From Allolobophora icterica (taxonomy: Eukaryota; Annelida; Clitellata; Crassiclitellata; Lumbricidae), in contig OY744607.1 of the NCBI GenBank assembly GCA_963556255.1, positions 52,705,670-52,769,669 of the forward strand: DNA of 64,000 nt, read 5' to 3'. A program made the position numbers and the translations under genes. Every line of letters starts with the position of its first letter. Within the stretch, counting starts at the first letter, position 1. A model generated the notes under the pieces. That model made no database searches. It was not told where the DNA came from and saw only the letters and a program-made list of their open reading frames with translations. Below, one piece after another: positions 1 through 11,035 of the stretch.

Positions 1-640
1 CCAAGTGCTCAGAGGTACATTTCTCACGAAGTGTCTGTGCAACGTGTTCTTTCTGACATTATTACTCGCTCGTGGCACGATATTTTAACCGGTTTATTAT
101 AACCTTCACTACGCTCGTCGCCAAACATTCACTACACTCACTGTATAGGCTTACATTTGTGACCGTAGTTCGAAACTTTCGTTCGTCGCCTAACTGTGCT
201 CATCACTAGTCGTTGGACACCTTCGCAGCTTAACCGTGGAAGACCTTTGTCAGACAGGTAGGCTAGACTCACATACAAATAAATATTGACAAAGATCCAA
301 GTTTGTGTCAGTAAGCATAGAGAGGCATCGGCTTGGTATGATGTCTGGTCTGCTTCACCATTGCAAAGAGGCTGAAAGACGCAGACTTCATCGACTTGCT
401 TGCTCATACCTTCTAGCCGTAAAGCTATTCTTATTCTCCTAACTCTGCCAACCACTAGGCCTACATGTGCAATCGAAAGATCGTGCAGCACTCTGCGTCG
501 TGTGAAAACCTGGCTACGATCTACTATGGCAGACGACAGAGTATCCGGATTGTGTATGATGAGTGTACACAGAGAGAAAATTAGCAAGAAGAAAAAAGAA
601 TTCATGAATAATGTTGTAGATGAATTTGGCAAAGGTCGTC

Positions 641-769
641 GTCGCCTTCAGTTTCTTTTTAGATAGGTGTGTATACAACTATATAAAAAGAAACTGAAGG
701 CGACCTAATGGATAGTCCACCTTATATATAACCAAGGCAAACCTATACATTATATAGGTTCGCCTTGGT
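641..769. repeat. Two adjacent hairpins
   Basis: Arms 641-660 and 685-704 are perfect 20-nt inverted repeats with a 24-nt loop. Arms 731-747 and 753-769 pair at 16 of 17 positions around a 5-nt loop. Both lie inside the larger foldback and directly before a (TA)n tract, so the whole segment is strongly self-complementary. Confidence 0.8.
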
Positions 770-787
770 ATATATATGCTTGCCATG

Positions 788-862
<75 letters not shown>
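788..862. repeat. (TA)n microsatellite
   Basis: About 37 TA dinucleotides in a row. A second (TA)n with CATA interruptions lies at 1650-1705. Confidence 0.95.
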
Positions 863-866
<4 letters not shown>

Positions 867-1129
867 CCAGACATCATACCAAGCCGATGCCTCTCTATGC
901 TTACACAAACATGATACGCGGGGAGCCTCACTATACCGTCCAATTAATAGTCGTATACGAATGTGAGACGGTTTAGTATCAGATCAGCATGGTCCGCTAA
1001 TCTGGAACGGAGTCGAAATTCGTTCGTTGCAGAACAGGCATTTGTTCAAGAAGCAAATAAAAAGCTTTCTTCTGACGCATGTAATGATACTGAATAAATA
1101 ACCAAAAAGCACGATTTGATTTTGACTTT

Positions 1130-1645
1130 AGTGGATTGGTGGAGCCTGAGCCCGGCCCGTGAGTGTTGTTACTTAAGGTTTGTTAGTTAAGTTTAGTTAA
1201 GTTTAGTTAAGCCATAAGTATTAAGCCCCTCCAAGCGGTGAGGGAGTAAGAGGATTGAGCTAGGTACTGGATTGTGCTACTGTGAGGGGAGCAACCATGC
1301 TGTGCCATCTTTTGAAATTGTAATTAGCTTTTAGCAGGGCATCCCCGGTCAGCGGGATCTAGGTCCCTTAGGGGCGCCCATTGCCTCTTGTGACTACAAG
1401 AATTCAATCAACTGCATAAACTCAGCTAAGCCATCAGTATTACAAGACTACAAGATTTCAATCAACTGCATAAACTCACCTGTTAGAAGAGGATATGAAG
1501 AAATGGGAAGTTACATAAGTATTAATTCCTTTTACCTTGTAATTCATAGTCACTGAGTTTACAGATTCTGTACTAATTATATAAAATTTTTGTTGTAAAT
1601 GACTGTCAAATGTTGTCATTGGCTGCAATAAAGACAGAGGTTATG

Positions 1646-1686
<41 letters not shown>

Positions 1687-1705
1687 TATACATATATATA
1701 TATAC
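1130..1705 (+). mobile_element. Probable LINE 3' untranslated region with (TA)n tail
   Basis: The segment has a TTAGTTAAG-type short repeat at 1180-1215. It then has a GCATCCCC..GGGATCTAGGTCCC stretch and a TGGCTGCAATAAAG ending followed by (TA)n. The ending resembles the LINE 3' ends at 6540-6632 and 44590-44640 (GGTTTCAATAAA followed by a simple repeat). No coding sequence remains, so the assignment is tentative. Confidence 0.35.
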
Positions 1706-1779
1706 ATGTGTATGTTTGACTTGGTTGGCTGACTTAGCTCACCCAACTTTTAACTTAAACACTTCCCGGGCCTCTGGTC

Positions 1780-3160
1780 ATGCAGCAGTTAGCTACCTGA
1801 CAGTACTGTTGACAATGTTGCGGATCAAGTCACATGAACAGATTTTGGTATCACCGCAGCACAGGAACTACTCTAAAGTTAAGCGCAGGGCACCAGCTTA
1901 TTCACAAGCGCTGCGTCGTGTCGGTGGGGTTGTTCAGAGATCGATATCAAAGTCCGGTTGCCAGAGAGACCAGAAAGAGGAGGCAGATAAGCAGCTAAGG
2001 CGGATTTCGTCAAGGACGAGAAAGCTTGGAAGGTGGAAGTTTGGATGGATTGTGGTAGGAGGAAGGCTGAGGTTTGGATGGGTTAGGGTAGGAAGAAGGC
2101 TGAGGTTTAGATGGGTTAGGGTAGGAGGAAGGCGAGGGATTTAATGGAATAGGGTATGAGGAAGGTGGAGGAATGGATGGCTTAGAATAAGAGGAAGACG
2201 GAGGATTTAATGGATTAGAGTAGGAGGAAGGCGTTAGGATTTAATGGATTAGGGTAGTAGGAAGGCGAAAGATTTATTGAATTAGGGTAGGAGGAGGGCG
2301 GAGGAATGGATGGCTTAGAGACGGCGATCTTGTTTGACAGGTGGGGGACACCTTTGAACTGATCTGGTCAAAAAAGAGGTTAAAAAATGCGCGAACAATT
2401 TTTTTTACCTTTTCTGGTGTTTCTTCAAAATTCAGGGAGGGGACAACTGTATACTGTTACCCCCACTGTCAAAGGTGGGAAGTCTTGTCCCCCTTAACCC
2501 CGGCCCCAGGATCGCCGCCCCTCGGCTTAGGATAGGAGGAAGTCAGCGGATTTTATGGATTAGGGTGGGAGCAAGACGGAGGATTGCATGGATCAGAGTT
2601 GGAAGCTGTAAAACTCAGATCAATCCATTTTTATAGAAAAGCAGGAAGTTAAATAAAATATGTCGTACCCGACAGGAATTAGATGGCCCTCAATCGGAGA
2701 AGTAATTTAACCCATAATTTACGTAGCTTCAGTGCTTCCTGTATCATATGCGAGTTGCACTGGGTGTTGTCAAACGATTACGACTTTCAGAGTGGCTGGA
2801 ACGAGATTTCACCTGAAATATGATCACAGTTATCTGTAAAATATGATCACAATTCGGTCTAAATCAGGATATTTAATACACGCATACATGACTCACACTT
2901 AGACATTTATGGCGAGGTGCCTTGTTATATAGTCTGATAATATAACTAGAAAATTTATCTAGCCATCTGGATCGTGCATGGTTGGGCTGTGAAACAAATC
3001 CTCAAACTGCTGGTAGTAGATATTCAGAACGTTTGTTTTCTAATGGCCTCTTATTCATAATCGTGTACAACTCTCTACGGTAGTAATTTTGCCAATAATT
3101 TACGTAACTTCAGTGCTTCCTGTATCATATGCGAGTTGCACTGGGTGTTGTCACACGAAG
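1780..3160. repeat. Dispersed composite repeat, copy A
   Basis: The segment matches 30050-31550 over most of its length with substitutions and small gaps. Shared blocks include the TATTCACAAGCGCTGCGTCGTG block at about 1900, the GGATTAGGGTAGGAGGAAGG tandem block at 2040-2330, and an insertion bounded by GGCGGCGATC and its complement (about 2322-2520). Blocks at 2630-2800 and 2900-3160 also match. Part of the same family is at 8030-8272 and 12760-12990. The minus strand of the tandem block reads as a Pro/Ser-rich frame also seen at 26640-27130 and 28277-28770, which suggests an old LINE 3' region. Confidence 0.7.
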
Positions 3161-3169
3161 TGATATTTT

Positions 3170-3390
3170 ACTTCTAAAAATAATTTCTAATTCAGTTTTA
3201 ATTCAGTTCTGATCTCTTGAATTTTACTTCTAATTCTAATTTTACTTCACAAATAATTTTACTTATCGTTCCTATTATAGTTCTCAAATAATTTTACTTC
3301 TTATTTTAGTTTCGCAAATAATTAATAATGCAAATAAATATTTATCCAAATAATTATTAATGCAAAATTATATGCTGCAATATCTTGTAT
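3170..3390. repeat. AT-rich degenerate minisatellite
   Basis: Degenerate repeats of TAATTTTACTTCTAATT type. Similar tracts lie at 4990-5120 and 7950-8030. No coding potential is visible. Confidence 0.6.
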
Positions 3391-3652
3391 TATCGCCCGT
3401 TTCCATGCTGTAAAAGTATGCAACGCTTGCACAGAGAAGTACATCAAACTTGTCTCGAGAAAGAAAAAAAAACGGTTTCAAACAAAACAAGGTGTGAAAC
3501 GTTAGTCTAACAACGCAGCATCATACAGGCTATCGCAGAGACCTGTTTCTAAGTTTCTGTTTCTGTTTCAATCTTGAAGAGGCGAATTTTGAGTCAAGTG
3601 TGGTTATCATTTTATGAAACGAAGGATTATCTAGTATCAGCGTAACCGGGTA

Positions 3653-4444
3653 GCACGTTTCGAATTCCTACACTAGTGAGACGCATGGGCGGAGCTATAC
3701 GCCTATATACATAGGCGTATAGCTCCGCCCATGCGTCTCACTAGTGAGACTCTTAATGAGCGCGCACGTGACTCGTCAATCAACTACTCTATAATTAGTG
3801 ATAGTGCAAGATATATGCAATAATTAATTCCGCTATTCCGATATGCGAATTGATACAAATAATTAATTCCGTTAAAACGATAGATTACCAAACAAACTTA
3901 TATAGGAATGCATCTACATTATTTTATTCTTTCATATAATATATAGGCCAACATAGTTAGAAAACTCAGTATTATGCCTAAATGATCATTAAATCAATAC
4001 CTTCTTGAATTTGTCTGTGATGCTGCTTTCCGTGGCTGCTGTCGTCCGTAAGTATCGATCTGAATCTGCGGTTCCCAATTATTGATGGTTATGTTGAAAA
4101 GTTAGTGTCACCTCTCTTCTGTTCGCTGCACTTCACGTAACGAGCAACACTAGCAAACTCATCTAGCCACTGTTTTACTTCGTTCTTATCTCTAGCGTTT
4201 GCACGAAGTACACTGCAATCTTTCGAAGACAGCTTACTATTTATTTCGTTGAAAAAATTGTTCGAAAACATAGGAAGAGCACGCCTTACAACATCGAATG
4301 CGCCGCCATTTTCATATAGATTACATGATAACTAATTATTGTAGCAAACGAACTTTCTAACTGGAGTCACGTGAGCGCTTATTAATATGCATCAGCTTAT
4401 AGCCCCGCCCATGCGTCTCACTAGTGTAGGAATTCGAAACGTGC
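3653..4444. mobile_element. Mutator-like MITE with long TIRs and 9-bp target duplication
   Basis: The terminal inverted repeats begin GCACGTTTCGAATTCCTACA and run about 47 bp with one mismatch. The direct repeat AACCGGGTA flanks both ends (3644-3652 and 4445-4453). A 9-bp duplication with long TIRs is typical of Mutator-like elements. The left TIR is followed at once by its own inverted copy, giving a 36-nt perfect snapback (3671-3706 and 3711-3746). A 60-codon minus-strand frame at 4089-4271 has no domain that can be assigned. No transposase is visible, so the element is non-autonomous. Confidence 0.85.
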
Positions 4445-4552
4445 AACCGGGTAGGCCTTACTGTGTAGACAACCATATCTAAAACGTTGTGCAGTCGCTG
4501 ATGGAATTCATTCGAGTCGGTCGGCCACGTGACCCTGTTTAGTACTTGGCAT

Positions 4553-4686
4553 CATAGGCGTAACCACCATGAGGCAAGAGGCCTCTTGGTTTTTGGATTT
4601 CAAAAAATTTCCGTGGGTTATATATAGGCTACCCCTCTCCAAACCCCACTTGCCTCGCATTGAATTTAAGTCTGGCTACGTTCCTG
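4553..4686. mobile_element. hAT-type MITE, 134 bp
   Basis: The 8-bp direct repeat CTTGGCAT flanks the element (4545-4552 and 4687-4694). The ends are CATAGGCGTAACCA and the complement of CAGGAACGTAGCCAG, an imperfect TIR of the CAGG.GCGTAGCCAG kind common in hAT elements. No coding content. Confidence 0.8.
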
Positions 4687-5057
4687 CTTGGCATGTAGGA
4701 CGAGATCTGCCTGTAGCTTCGTCAAAATGAAAAACCCAAACCGGGCTATCTCGCTTCCTTCCGGCCAAAGTTCTCGAAAAACTCATAATTTTACAATTTA
4801 ACGATCAAACCCGAAGTAAAATGGCTTATGAAAATGAGGTCGTTGGTACGCAATTAAGTGGAACAATTATTAGACAGCGAAGAGCAAAGATAGTATATTA
4901 GGCTCTATATCAAGACTGGTATGCGCAGCGTCTTCATTTGAACCGAAGTTTTTGGATCGCACGCAATTTTACTCGCCTTCGTCTCAACTTAAGCGGCACA
5001 AGAAGTAAAATGATTTTAGTTCTGGAAATAATAATTAATTTCGTTCCTAATTTTGGT

Positions 5058-5744
5058 TCAGGATATAATTTCTAATTCAATTCCTAATTTCGTTTTTGCT
5101 GCTGAAATAATTCCTACTTTTGTGACGTCATCGACCCCCACCCCAGGCGCTACTCTAGGGCTGTTGCTAGGGGAAGTGTCTGCCACTAGTTGAGGATCCT
5201 TGGGAGAATGATTAGTCGGGAAAATGATTAGATTCTTGGAAATTACGTTACGTTGAGAGAGCGGTATCGATCGATATCGACCTCCTATCGCTCTGTAGTC
5301 AGCTTTAGATCTTTCCGAGGTAGGCGGGTGGAAGGGCGTGACTGATTGGATATCAGAGGTTACAGCTTGACTGTATCCTAGTTCGTCCCCAACTAGATTT
5401 GCTATTTCCTGACGTTTATCTACCTGCTTCTTTATCTTAGTCAATCGTCCCTCTGGTCCTTCTAGAGACTCCTCTTGGCGCTGTAGAAGTAACCTATTTT
5501 TCTCATCTTGACTCTCTATTAATAATCTAAAATCTTCACTTTGTTTCTGCATGATTAAGCATCTCTCTTCAGACAAAGTATCTAACCGTTCCAGAATTAG
5601 TTTCAAAGCCGAACTAGTCCAAGACTGGTCCGAACTTACTCTGTCCCTATTCCTACTATGTCTCTCTACATGATTATCCATCTGCCCTAATCTATCCAAA
5701 GTATCAGACATTTGTATTAAAGACTTTTCGTTATTAGTCTCCAT
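5058..5744 (-). CDS. Unidentified coiled-coil ORF, possibly a gag-like remnant
   Basis: An open frame of 228 codons starts at an ATG preceded by an AT-rich leader. Residues about 15-115 are rich in Glu, Gln, Arg and Leu and look like coiled coil, with an EERCLIMQKQSEDF-type stretch. The following 100 residues are Ser/Pro-rich. The C-terminus runs into an AT-rich repeat also seen at 3170-3390, so the true end may be lost. A 28-bp segment inside the frame (about 5638-5665) is repeated directly at about 6078-6105. No zinc knuckle, protease or other domain is visible. It could be the N-terminal gag region of a decayed retroelement or a chance frame. Confidence 0.3.
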   Translation of the reverse strand: METNNEKSLIQMSDTLDRLGQMDNHVERHSRNRDRVSSDQSWTSSALKLILERLDTLSEERCLIMQKQSEDFRLLIESQDEKNRLLLQRQEESLEGPEGRLTKIKKQVDKRQEIANLVGDELGYSQAVTSDIQSVTPFHPPTSERSKADYRAIGGRYRSIPLSQRNVISKNLIIFPTNHSPKDPQLVADTSPSNSPRVAPGVGVDDVTKVGIISAAKTKLGIELEIIS

Positions 5745-5843
5745 TTAATTACAAAGGCATCTCAAATATTCACAAAAGTTACAACCGTACAAGCTATTTA
5801 ACTACAATTATTTACAGTACAAGAATATGCAATCGCTACTGCG

Positions 5844-6022
5844 CAGGGACGTAACTAGCGTTGGGCTTGGGGGGGCTTAAGCCCCCCCAAACGAAGTTGA
5901 AGCCCCCCCAAACAAGTCAAGCCGTTGTATGCTTACGGCTAAAATTCGTATGAACACTGTATAAATGTTGCCATGTTCAAGGTTTAAGCCCCCCCAAACG
6001 AAAAATCCTAGTTACGTGCCTG
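5844..6022. mobile_element. hAT-type MITE, 179 bp
   Basis: The 8-bp duplication CTACTGCG is perfect (5836-5843 and 6023-6030). The ends are CAGGGACGTAACTAG and the complement of CAGGCACGTAACTAG. Subterminal copies of GCCCCCCCAAACGAA occur in both orientations. No coding content. Confidence 0.9.
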
Positions 6023-6159
6023 CTACTGCGGGGTTTGGTTAGAACCAAAGAAATTAACTTGGAACTTCTCTCCCCATCTACTCTGTCCCTATTCCTACTA
6101 TGTCTCTTACTGCGACAACACCTTATTATCATTGATAGCTAGCACTTACTTTCTATAGA

Positions 6160-6632
6160 CGTTGGACTATTGTTTTTTGCTTTGTATCCCTCGGGGATGA
6201 TGAATTATATTACCCTGCCCCCCCCCGAGTTTTGGTGTGTTTCTCTCGCGTTTGAGTCTCCCGTGAGTATCGACCTTCCGATTAATCTTCGGATTACTTT
6301 GTTCTCCTCCTTCCGTTTACAGTTTTCTTTTTCATCTTTATTTCTCTGGTTTTTCTTTCTAACTGTCCAAGAGTCGGCAGTATAGTTAAGATATGTGGAT
6401 TTTCCCGTTTTTCTTATTTTAGAGGAATTAGTTAAGACTTTAAGTTTGGTTTTTGCGCCACGTTAATAATCTTGGCAATAAGGTGTCCCTGGAAGCGGGA
6501 GTTCATCCCTTTAGGGACTTCCTTTTGTCACCAGTTTATGTTATAAGACGCTATCATGTTTTGCTTTGAGTTATGGTTTCAATAAATGATTTGTCATTGT
6601 CATTGTCATTGTCATTGTCATTGTCATTGTCC
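6160..6632 (+). mobile_element. LINE 3' untranslated region with (TCATTG)n tail
   Basis: The segment ends AGGTGTCCCTGGAAGC ... ATGGTTTCAATAAA followed by (TCATTG)n. The LINE at 41880-44640 ends with a similar AGGTGTCCCT ... ATGGTTTCAATAAA and a (TTGATAT)n tail. The shared ending supports one LINE family; only the 3' part is present here. Confidence 0.55.
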
Positions 6633-6814
6633 CCAAGAATAAAACAAAATGTACCTTCTCATTCCAAGCACGTTTCCTCACAAAGTTACTCCACAACGCA
6701 CGACACAAAGTAAGAGGATATCCGTTAGTTTCCCTTTACAGTCGACGTAAGTTTCCAATTCGAGAAGCATTAATTCAGCAAGACACAGCATCACCGAAAT
6801 TTACGCATTATACG

Positions 6815-7165
6815 CAGGGCTGTAGTGGAGCGTATACGCGGGTATACAGCGTATACTTACCTCTAGAGAAATTTGAGAGCGTATACTCACGAGGGTATAC
6901 GCGGGTATACAGCGTATACTTACCTCTGGGAACGAAAATTTTTCAAAAATGAGAGGTTTTTAGAGGTTTTTAGGGCGAATGACTAAAAAAAAAAAAAAAA
7001 AAAAAGGTCATCAACTTTTTCAGAGACAAAATCGTAAAAAGTCTGAAAATTTTCTGAGAATTGGTGAAAAGTCAGAAATTTATCCTAAAAAAGTCTTCAA
7101 ATTTTTCTTACGCCGCTGGTCACCGCTAGCGTATACTCACCTCAAATTTTACCACTACAGCCCTG
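6815..7165. mobile_element. hAT-type MITE, 351 bp
   Basis: The 8-bp duplication ATTATACG is perfect (6807-6814 and 7166-7173). The 14-bp TIR is CAGGGCTGTAGTGG. The left half holds tandem GCGTATAC-containing repeats (6828-6935), and a poly-A run lies at 6985-7004. The frame crossing it at 6979-7365 is probably fortuitous. Confidence 0.9.
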
Positions 7166-7199
7166 ATTATACGACTAATTCCATCATTCCTTCGGAATA

Positions 7200-8028
7200 T
7201 AATCGATACGCCAGCTCTTTGCTCATCATTGCACATAAATTCCCGCTTCAACTCGAAAACTTATACTCGAACCGAAATAAGAATCCAACCGACATCTACT
7301 CGACAAATCTATCGGTCGTCGACAGCAACTCGGTCCCGTCCCATGCACCTCAACTGCCCTTCTGACGTGACCTGCATCTTATGGCAACTACATCTCTCCG
7401 GTCTGATGTCAACTGCCCTCAGCTCTATCCGATGTTCCAGAGAGCGCGAGAGAGAGTGAGAGCGTGTCTGAGAGAGTGAGCCAGCCTCACTCTGTCGTCC
7501 GTGGCTTTTATAGTCTACAAGGAGGAGTCATTTCCCACGATGTCCACCATGAGTCACCTGCTGCCATGACTCAACAGTCAGGTCTTACCCCCACGCATGG
7601 ATCACGCGTTAGTCATCCAGCGTCTGCAGTCGGCGGGTCCCTATGAGTCACCTGTTTCCCACAATATTCCACTGCTATATCCAGCTATGAGTCATCTCTT
7701 TCCAGAAAGATTCCACAGCTGATATAAGCGCCCGAGTGACCGTCTGTCTGTCTGCTTCCCTCCCATTGTCGCTTAGTCATCAGCGCGACGCTGGCAAAAA
7801 CACAACAACCGAGGCCGAGCCCTCAGCCGCAGAAAAGGCGCCATGCAACCCAGTACGAAAATATCTCAAGAAAACCATAATTCAAACCATTAAATTAAAT
7901 ACACCAAATATATTAATTAATCCTCTTGTAATGGGATTAGATTCCGTTACACTTTTACTTCTAGTTCTCGTTAACGAAATCATTTATTTTTACTTCTAAT
8001 TTTAGTTTTCGTTAACGAAAATATCACT
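7200..8028. other. Unassigned stretch
   Basis: No gene or known element is recognised. A short GA-rich run lies at 7440-7480, and AT-rich TTTTACTTCTAATTTTAG repeats occupy the last 80 bases. Confidence 0.4.
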
Positions 8029-8029
8029 G

Positions 8030-8272
8030 GTCAAACGATTACGACTTTCAGAGTGGCTGGAACGAGATTTAACCTGAAATATGATCACAGTAATCTGTAA
8101 AATATGATAACAATTCTGTCTAAATCAGGATATTTAAAAAAATTAATTCAGTTTAGTATAAAATACGTTACGAACACATAAAAAGTAAAACGTATACCAC
8201 GCAGAACCAGGGTCTATCCTGTCCTATCGTTCCTGGTCTAAACTAGATCTACCCCAAGCCCTCCTACAAGGC
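8030..8272. repeat. Dispersed composite repeat, copy B, left part
   Basis: The segment matches 31130-31375 (copy C), with shared blocks for CGATTACGACTTTCAGAGTG and AACCAGGGTC.ATCCTGTCC. The match stops at the CCAGTG terminus of the 8274-12758 insertion and resumes at about 12760, so this copy is split by that insertion. Confidence 0.8.
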
Positions 8273-8428
8273 CCAGTGTTTAATCTAGACGCGTTTGGGG
8301 GTGGATTTCCTCCCAGGATTTATATTTTCCCCAAAGAAATATAAAAATAAAATAATAGTTCTGATTTGTTGCCGACAGTATAATATTATAAGGACTGTTA
8401 TAATATATGATGATATTATTTACTATTA

Positions 8429-9813
8429 TCTATATTAATAAAGCGACAATTCTGTGTGTGTGTTGGTGTGTCTGTTTGACCGGGCTTAACTTCTACAATT
8501 TTGCACCTTTTCACTCGAAACCTTCACTGCTGTGTCGGTCTCGGCATGGGACACCCAGTGGAGGGGTTCGCGCCCCCCGTTTTCACCGCTACCATGGTGA
8601 AAAACGGCCAAAACATCGCCCCAAGCGATAGGAAAATTACAGTCCCTCCAGTGACATTAGGCTTACTGCATTGGATGCAGTCCCTGCAGTGACATTAGGA
8701 TTACTGCATTGGATGCATGCACGTCTAACAAACATCGAAGATAAATTTATTGTTGGTAAGTCAATTTAGTTTTTCAGATTTCTACTGGAAACCTTCACTT
8801 AACTATAATTGATTTCTTTGCAAACAGTGGAGGGCTTCGCGTACCCCGTTTTCACCGCTTTCATGGTGTCCAGGGCTAGAAATTAATTATAGCACAATGA
8901 CGTTATACCTAAAAATAGCACCAGGGATGCATACGGAAGATTTGTTTACATTTCGGCGTCTGTTTCACGCCGATGCATTTCTACAATTTTGGAGCTTATG
9001 TTCATAAGTACTACGTCGATTTCCAAAAGACTGCGAAGCAGTCGCCGCCAGAGGGCGACTGCGAAGCAGTCAGTCCACGGCAGAGGTCTCTAGACGCGAG
9101 AAGGCGTATACAAGACTGCGAAGCAGTCTCCGCTGTACGCCAGAAGGCGTCTACAAGACTGCGAAGCAGTCTCCCCCACAGGTCGCCAGACGCCACAAGA
9201 GCCTCCAAGACTGTGAAGCAGTCGCCGCAAGAGGGCGACTGCGAAGCAGTCAGTCCACGACAGAGGTCGCTAGGCGCTAGAAGGCGTAAACAACACTGAG
9301 AAGCAGTCTCCCCCACAGGTCGCCACACGCCACAAGGACCTGCAAGACTGCGAAGCAGTCGCCGCCAGAGGGCGACTGCGAAGCAGTCAGTCCACGGCAG
9401 AGGTTGCTAGACGCCAGAAGGCTTATACAAGACTGCGAAGCAGTCTCCGCTGTACGCCAGAAGGCGTACACAAGACTGCGAAGCAGTCTCCCCCTCAGGT
9501 CGCCTAAATTTCTTCCTTATTCGCTACACGGATTGAAACTTATACCTAAATTTTTTCCTTATTCACAGGGCGACTGCGAAGCAGTCAGTCCATGGCAGAG
9601 GTCGGTAGACGCCAGAAGGCGTATACAAGACTGCGAAGCAGTCTCCGCTGTACGCCAGAAGGCGTACACAAGACTGCGAAGCAGTCTCCCCACAGGTCCC
9701 CTAAATTTATTCCTTATTCGCTACACGGATTTAAACTTTTGCCTAAATATGTTGCTTATTCGCTACAGGGATTGAAACTTATAGTCCCGGGCAACGCCGG
9801 GTAAACCAGCTAG
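8429..9813 (+). mobile_element. Non-autonomous Helitron H1
   Basis: The element starts TCTATATTAATAAAGCGA directly after A. It ends with the hairpin CCCGGGCAACGCCGGG and then CTAG, directly before T. TC start, a hairpin before CTAG, and an A^T target without duplication are Helitron hallmarks. Joining the flanks gives TTTACTATTATATGATATAA, which occurs intact in the host tandem repeat at about 12069-12088, an empty-site match. No Rep or helicase frame is visible. The 3' half carries the hairpin array. Confidence 0.88.
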
Positions 9814-10905
9814 TATGATATAATGATATTATATACTACAATAATATATATATCTATATTAATAAAGCGAGAATTCTGTCTGTCTCTCTGTCTGTTTGAC
9901 CGGGCTTAACTTCTACAATTTTGCACCTTTTCACTCCAAACCTTCACTGCTGTGTCGGCCTCGGCATCGGACACCCAGTGGAGGGGTTCGCGTCCCCCAT
10001 TTTCACCGCTAACATGGTGATAAGGGCCAAAAACTCGCCCCACGGCATAGGAAATTTCCACTCCCTACTACAAATTAATTATATCACAATGACGTTATAC
10101 CTAAAAATAGCACCAGGGACGCGTACGGAAGATTTGGAAATTTCCGGCGCGGTATTCCCCAACGTCATTAATAATGGCCATAGCGTCGTTGTTTGCTTTC
10201 GGAAAGAATTTAATAACGATCGCTTCGAATTATATTAATCGTTTTACAGCAAAATTGTAACACATTTAGGTTCAAACACAAACAGACTGCGAAGCAGTCG
10301 CCGTCACAGGGCGACTGCGAAGCAGTCAGTCCACGGCAAAGGTCGCTAGACGCCAGAAGGCGTATACAAGACTGCGAAGCAGTCTCCGCTGTATGCCAGA
10401 AGGCGTCTACAAGACTCACCACAGGTCGCCAGACGCCACAAGGGCCTCCAAGACTGCGAAGCAGTCGCCGCCAGAGGGCGACTGCGAAGCAGTCAGTCCA
10501 CGGCAGAGGTCGTTAGACGCCAGAAGGCGTATACAAGACTGCGAAGCAGTCTCCGCTGTACGTTGCCTGCTCTCCAGTTCGGGCCAGTAAGAATCTGTTT
10601 CTTCTGGCACCAAATGGAAAGACAACTAGTGTTGTTTATCTCCAAGCTCTACAGTTAAATTTAAAATAAAGTAACATTAAAAAAATAACTATTGTGTAAT
10701 TTCTTTAACCCACCAACGCCGGGTTCACCCTCTTCGACTGTGAAGCAGTCAGTCCACGGGAGACTGCGAAGCAGTCGTCGCCAGAGGACGACTGCGAAGC
10801 AGTCAGTCCACGGCAGAGGTCGCAATACGCCAGAAGGCGTATACAAGACTGCGAAGCAGTCTCCGCTGTACGCCAGAAGGCGTACACAAGACTGCGAAGC
10901 AGTCT
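9029..10905. repeat. Array of 15-bp hairpins GACTGCGAAGCAGTC inside Helitrons
   Basis: The 15-mer has 6-bp arms around a GAA loop and occurs about two dozen times in H1 and H2, a few with one substitution. Between copies are a second hairpin, GTACGCCAGAAGGCGTAC (7-bp arms, AGAA loop), and the connectors CAGTCCACGGCAGAGGTCG and CAGAGGGCGAC. The order of hairpins and connectors repeats in higher-order units of about 170-180 bp. Open frames exist on both strands but are a by-product of the repeats. Confidence 0.85.
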
Positions 10906-11032
10906 CTCCCACAGGTCGCCTAAATTTCTTCCTTATTCGCTACACGGATTTAAACTTATACCTAAATTTGTTGCTTATTCGCTACAGGGATTGAAACTTA
11001 TAACCCCGGGCAACGCCGGGTAAACCAGCTAG
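9853..11032 (+). mobile_element. Non-autonomous Helitron H2
   Basis: It has the same 5' end as H1 (TCTATATTAATAAAGCGA after A) and the same 3' end (CCCGGGCAACGCCGGG then CTAG before T). The first 200 bases resemble H1 closely. The middle (10062-10240) has a segment shared with 8880-8960 of H1 plus a short open stretch of unknown origin. The 3' half carries the hairpin array and an AT-rich sub-insertion at about 10640-10730. Confidence 0.85.
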
Positions 11033-11035
11033 TTA

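Larger units (their letters stand above)
311..904. repeat. Long inverted repeat (foldback) with 42-bp perfect arms
   Basis: Bases 311-352 are the exact reverse complement of 863-904. The match resumes for about 6 bp beyond a 4-bp deletion outside the arms. The roughly 510-bp spacer holds two smaller hairpins and a (TA)n run. The overlapping open frames at 138-666 on both strands have no recognisable domain and probably are not genes. The structure resembles a foldback element or an inverted local duplication. Confidence 0.75.

Noticed and set aside
9921..10238. 105-codon plus-strand ORF inside Helitron H2 as a captured gene
   Set aside because: Its first half is Helitron sequence also seen in H1, and the C-terminal half has no recognised domain.
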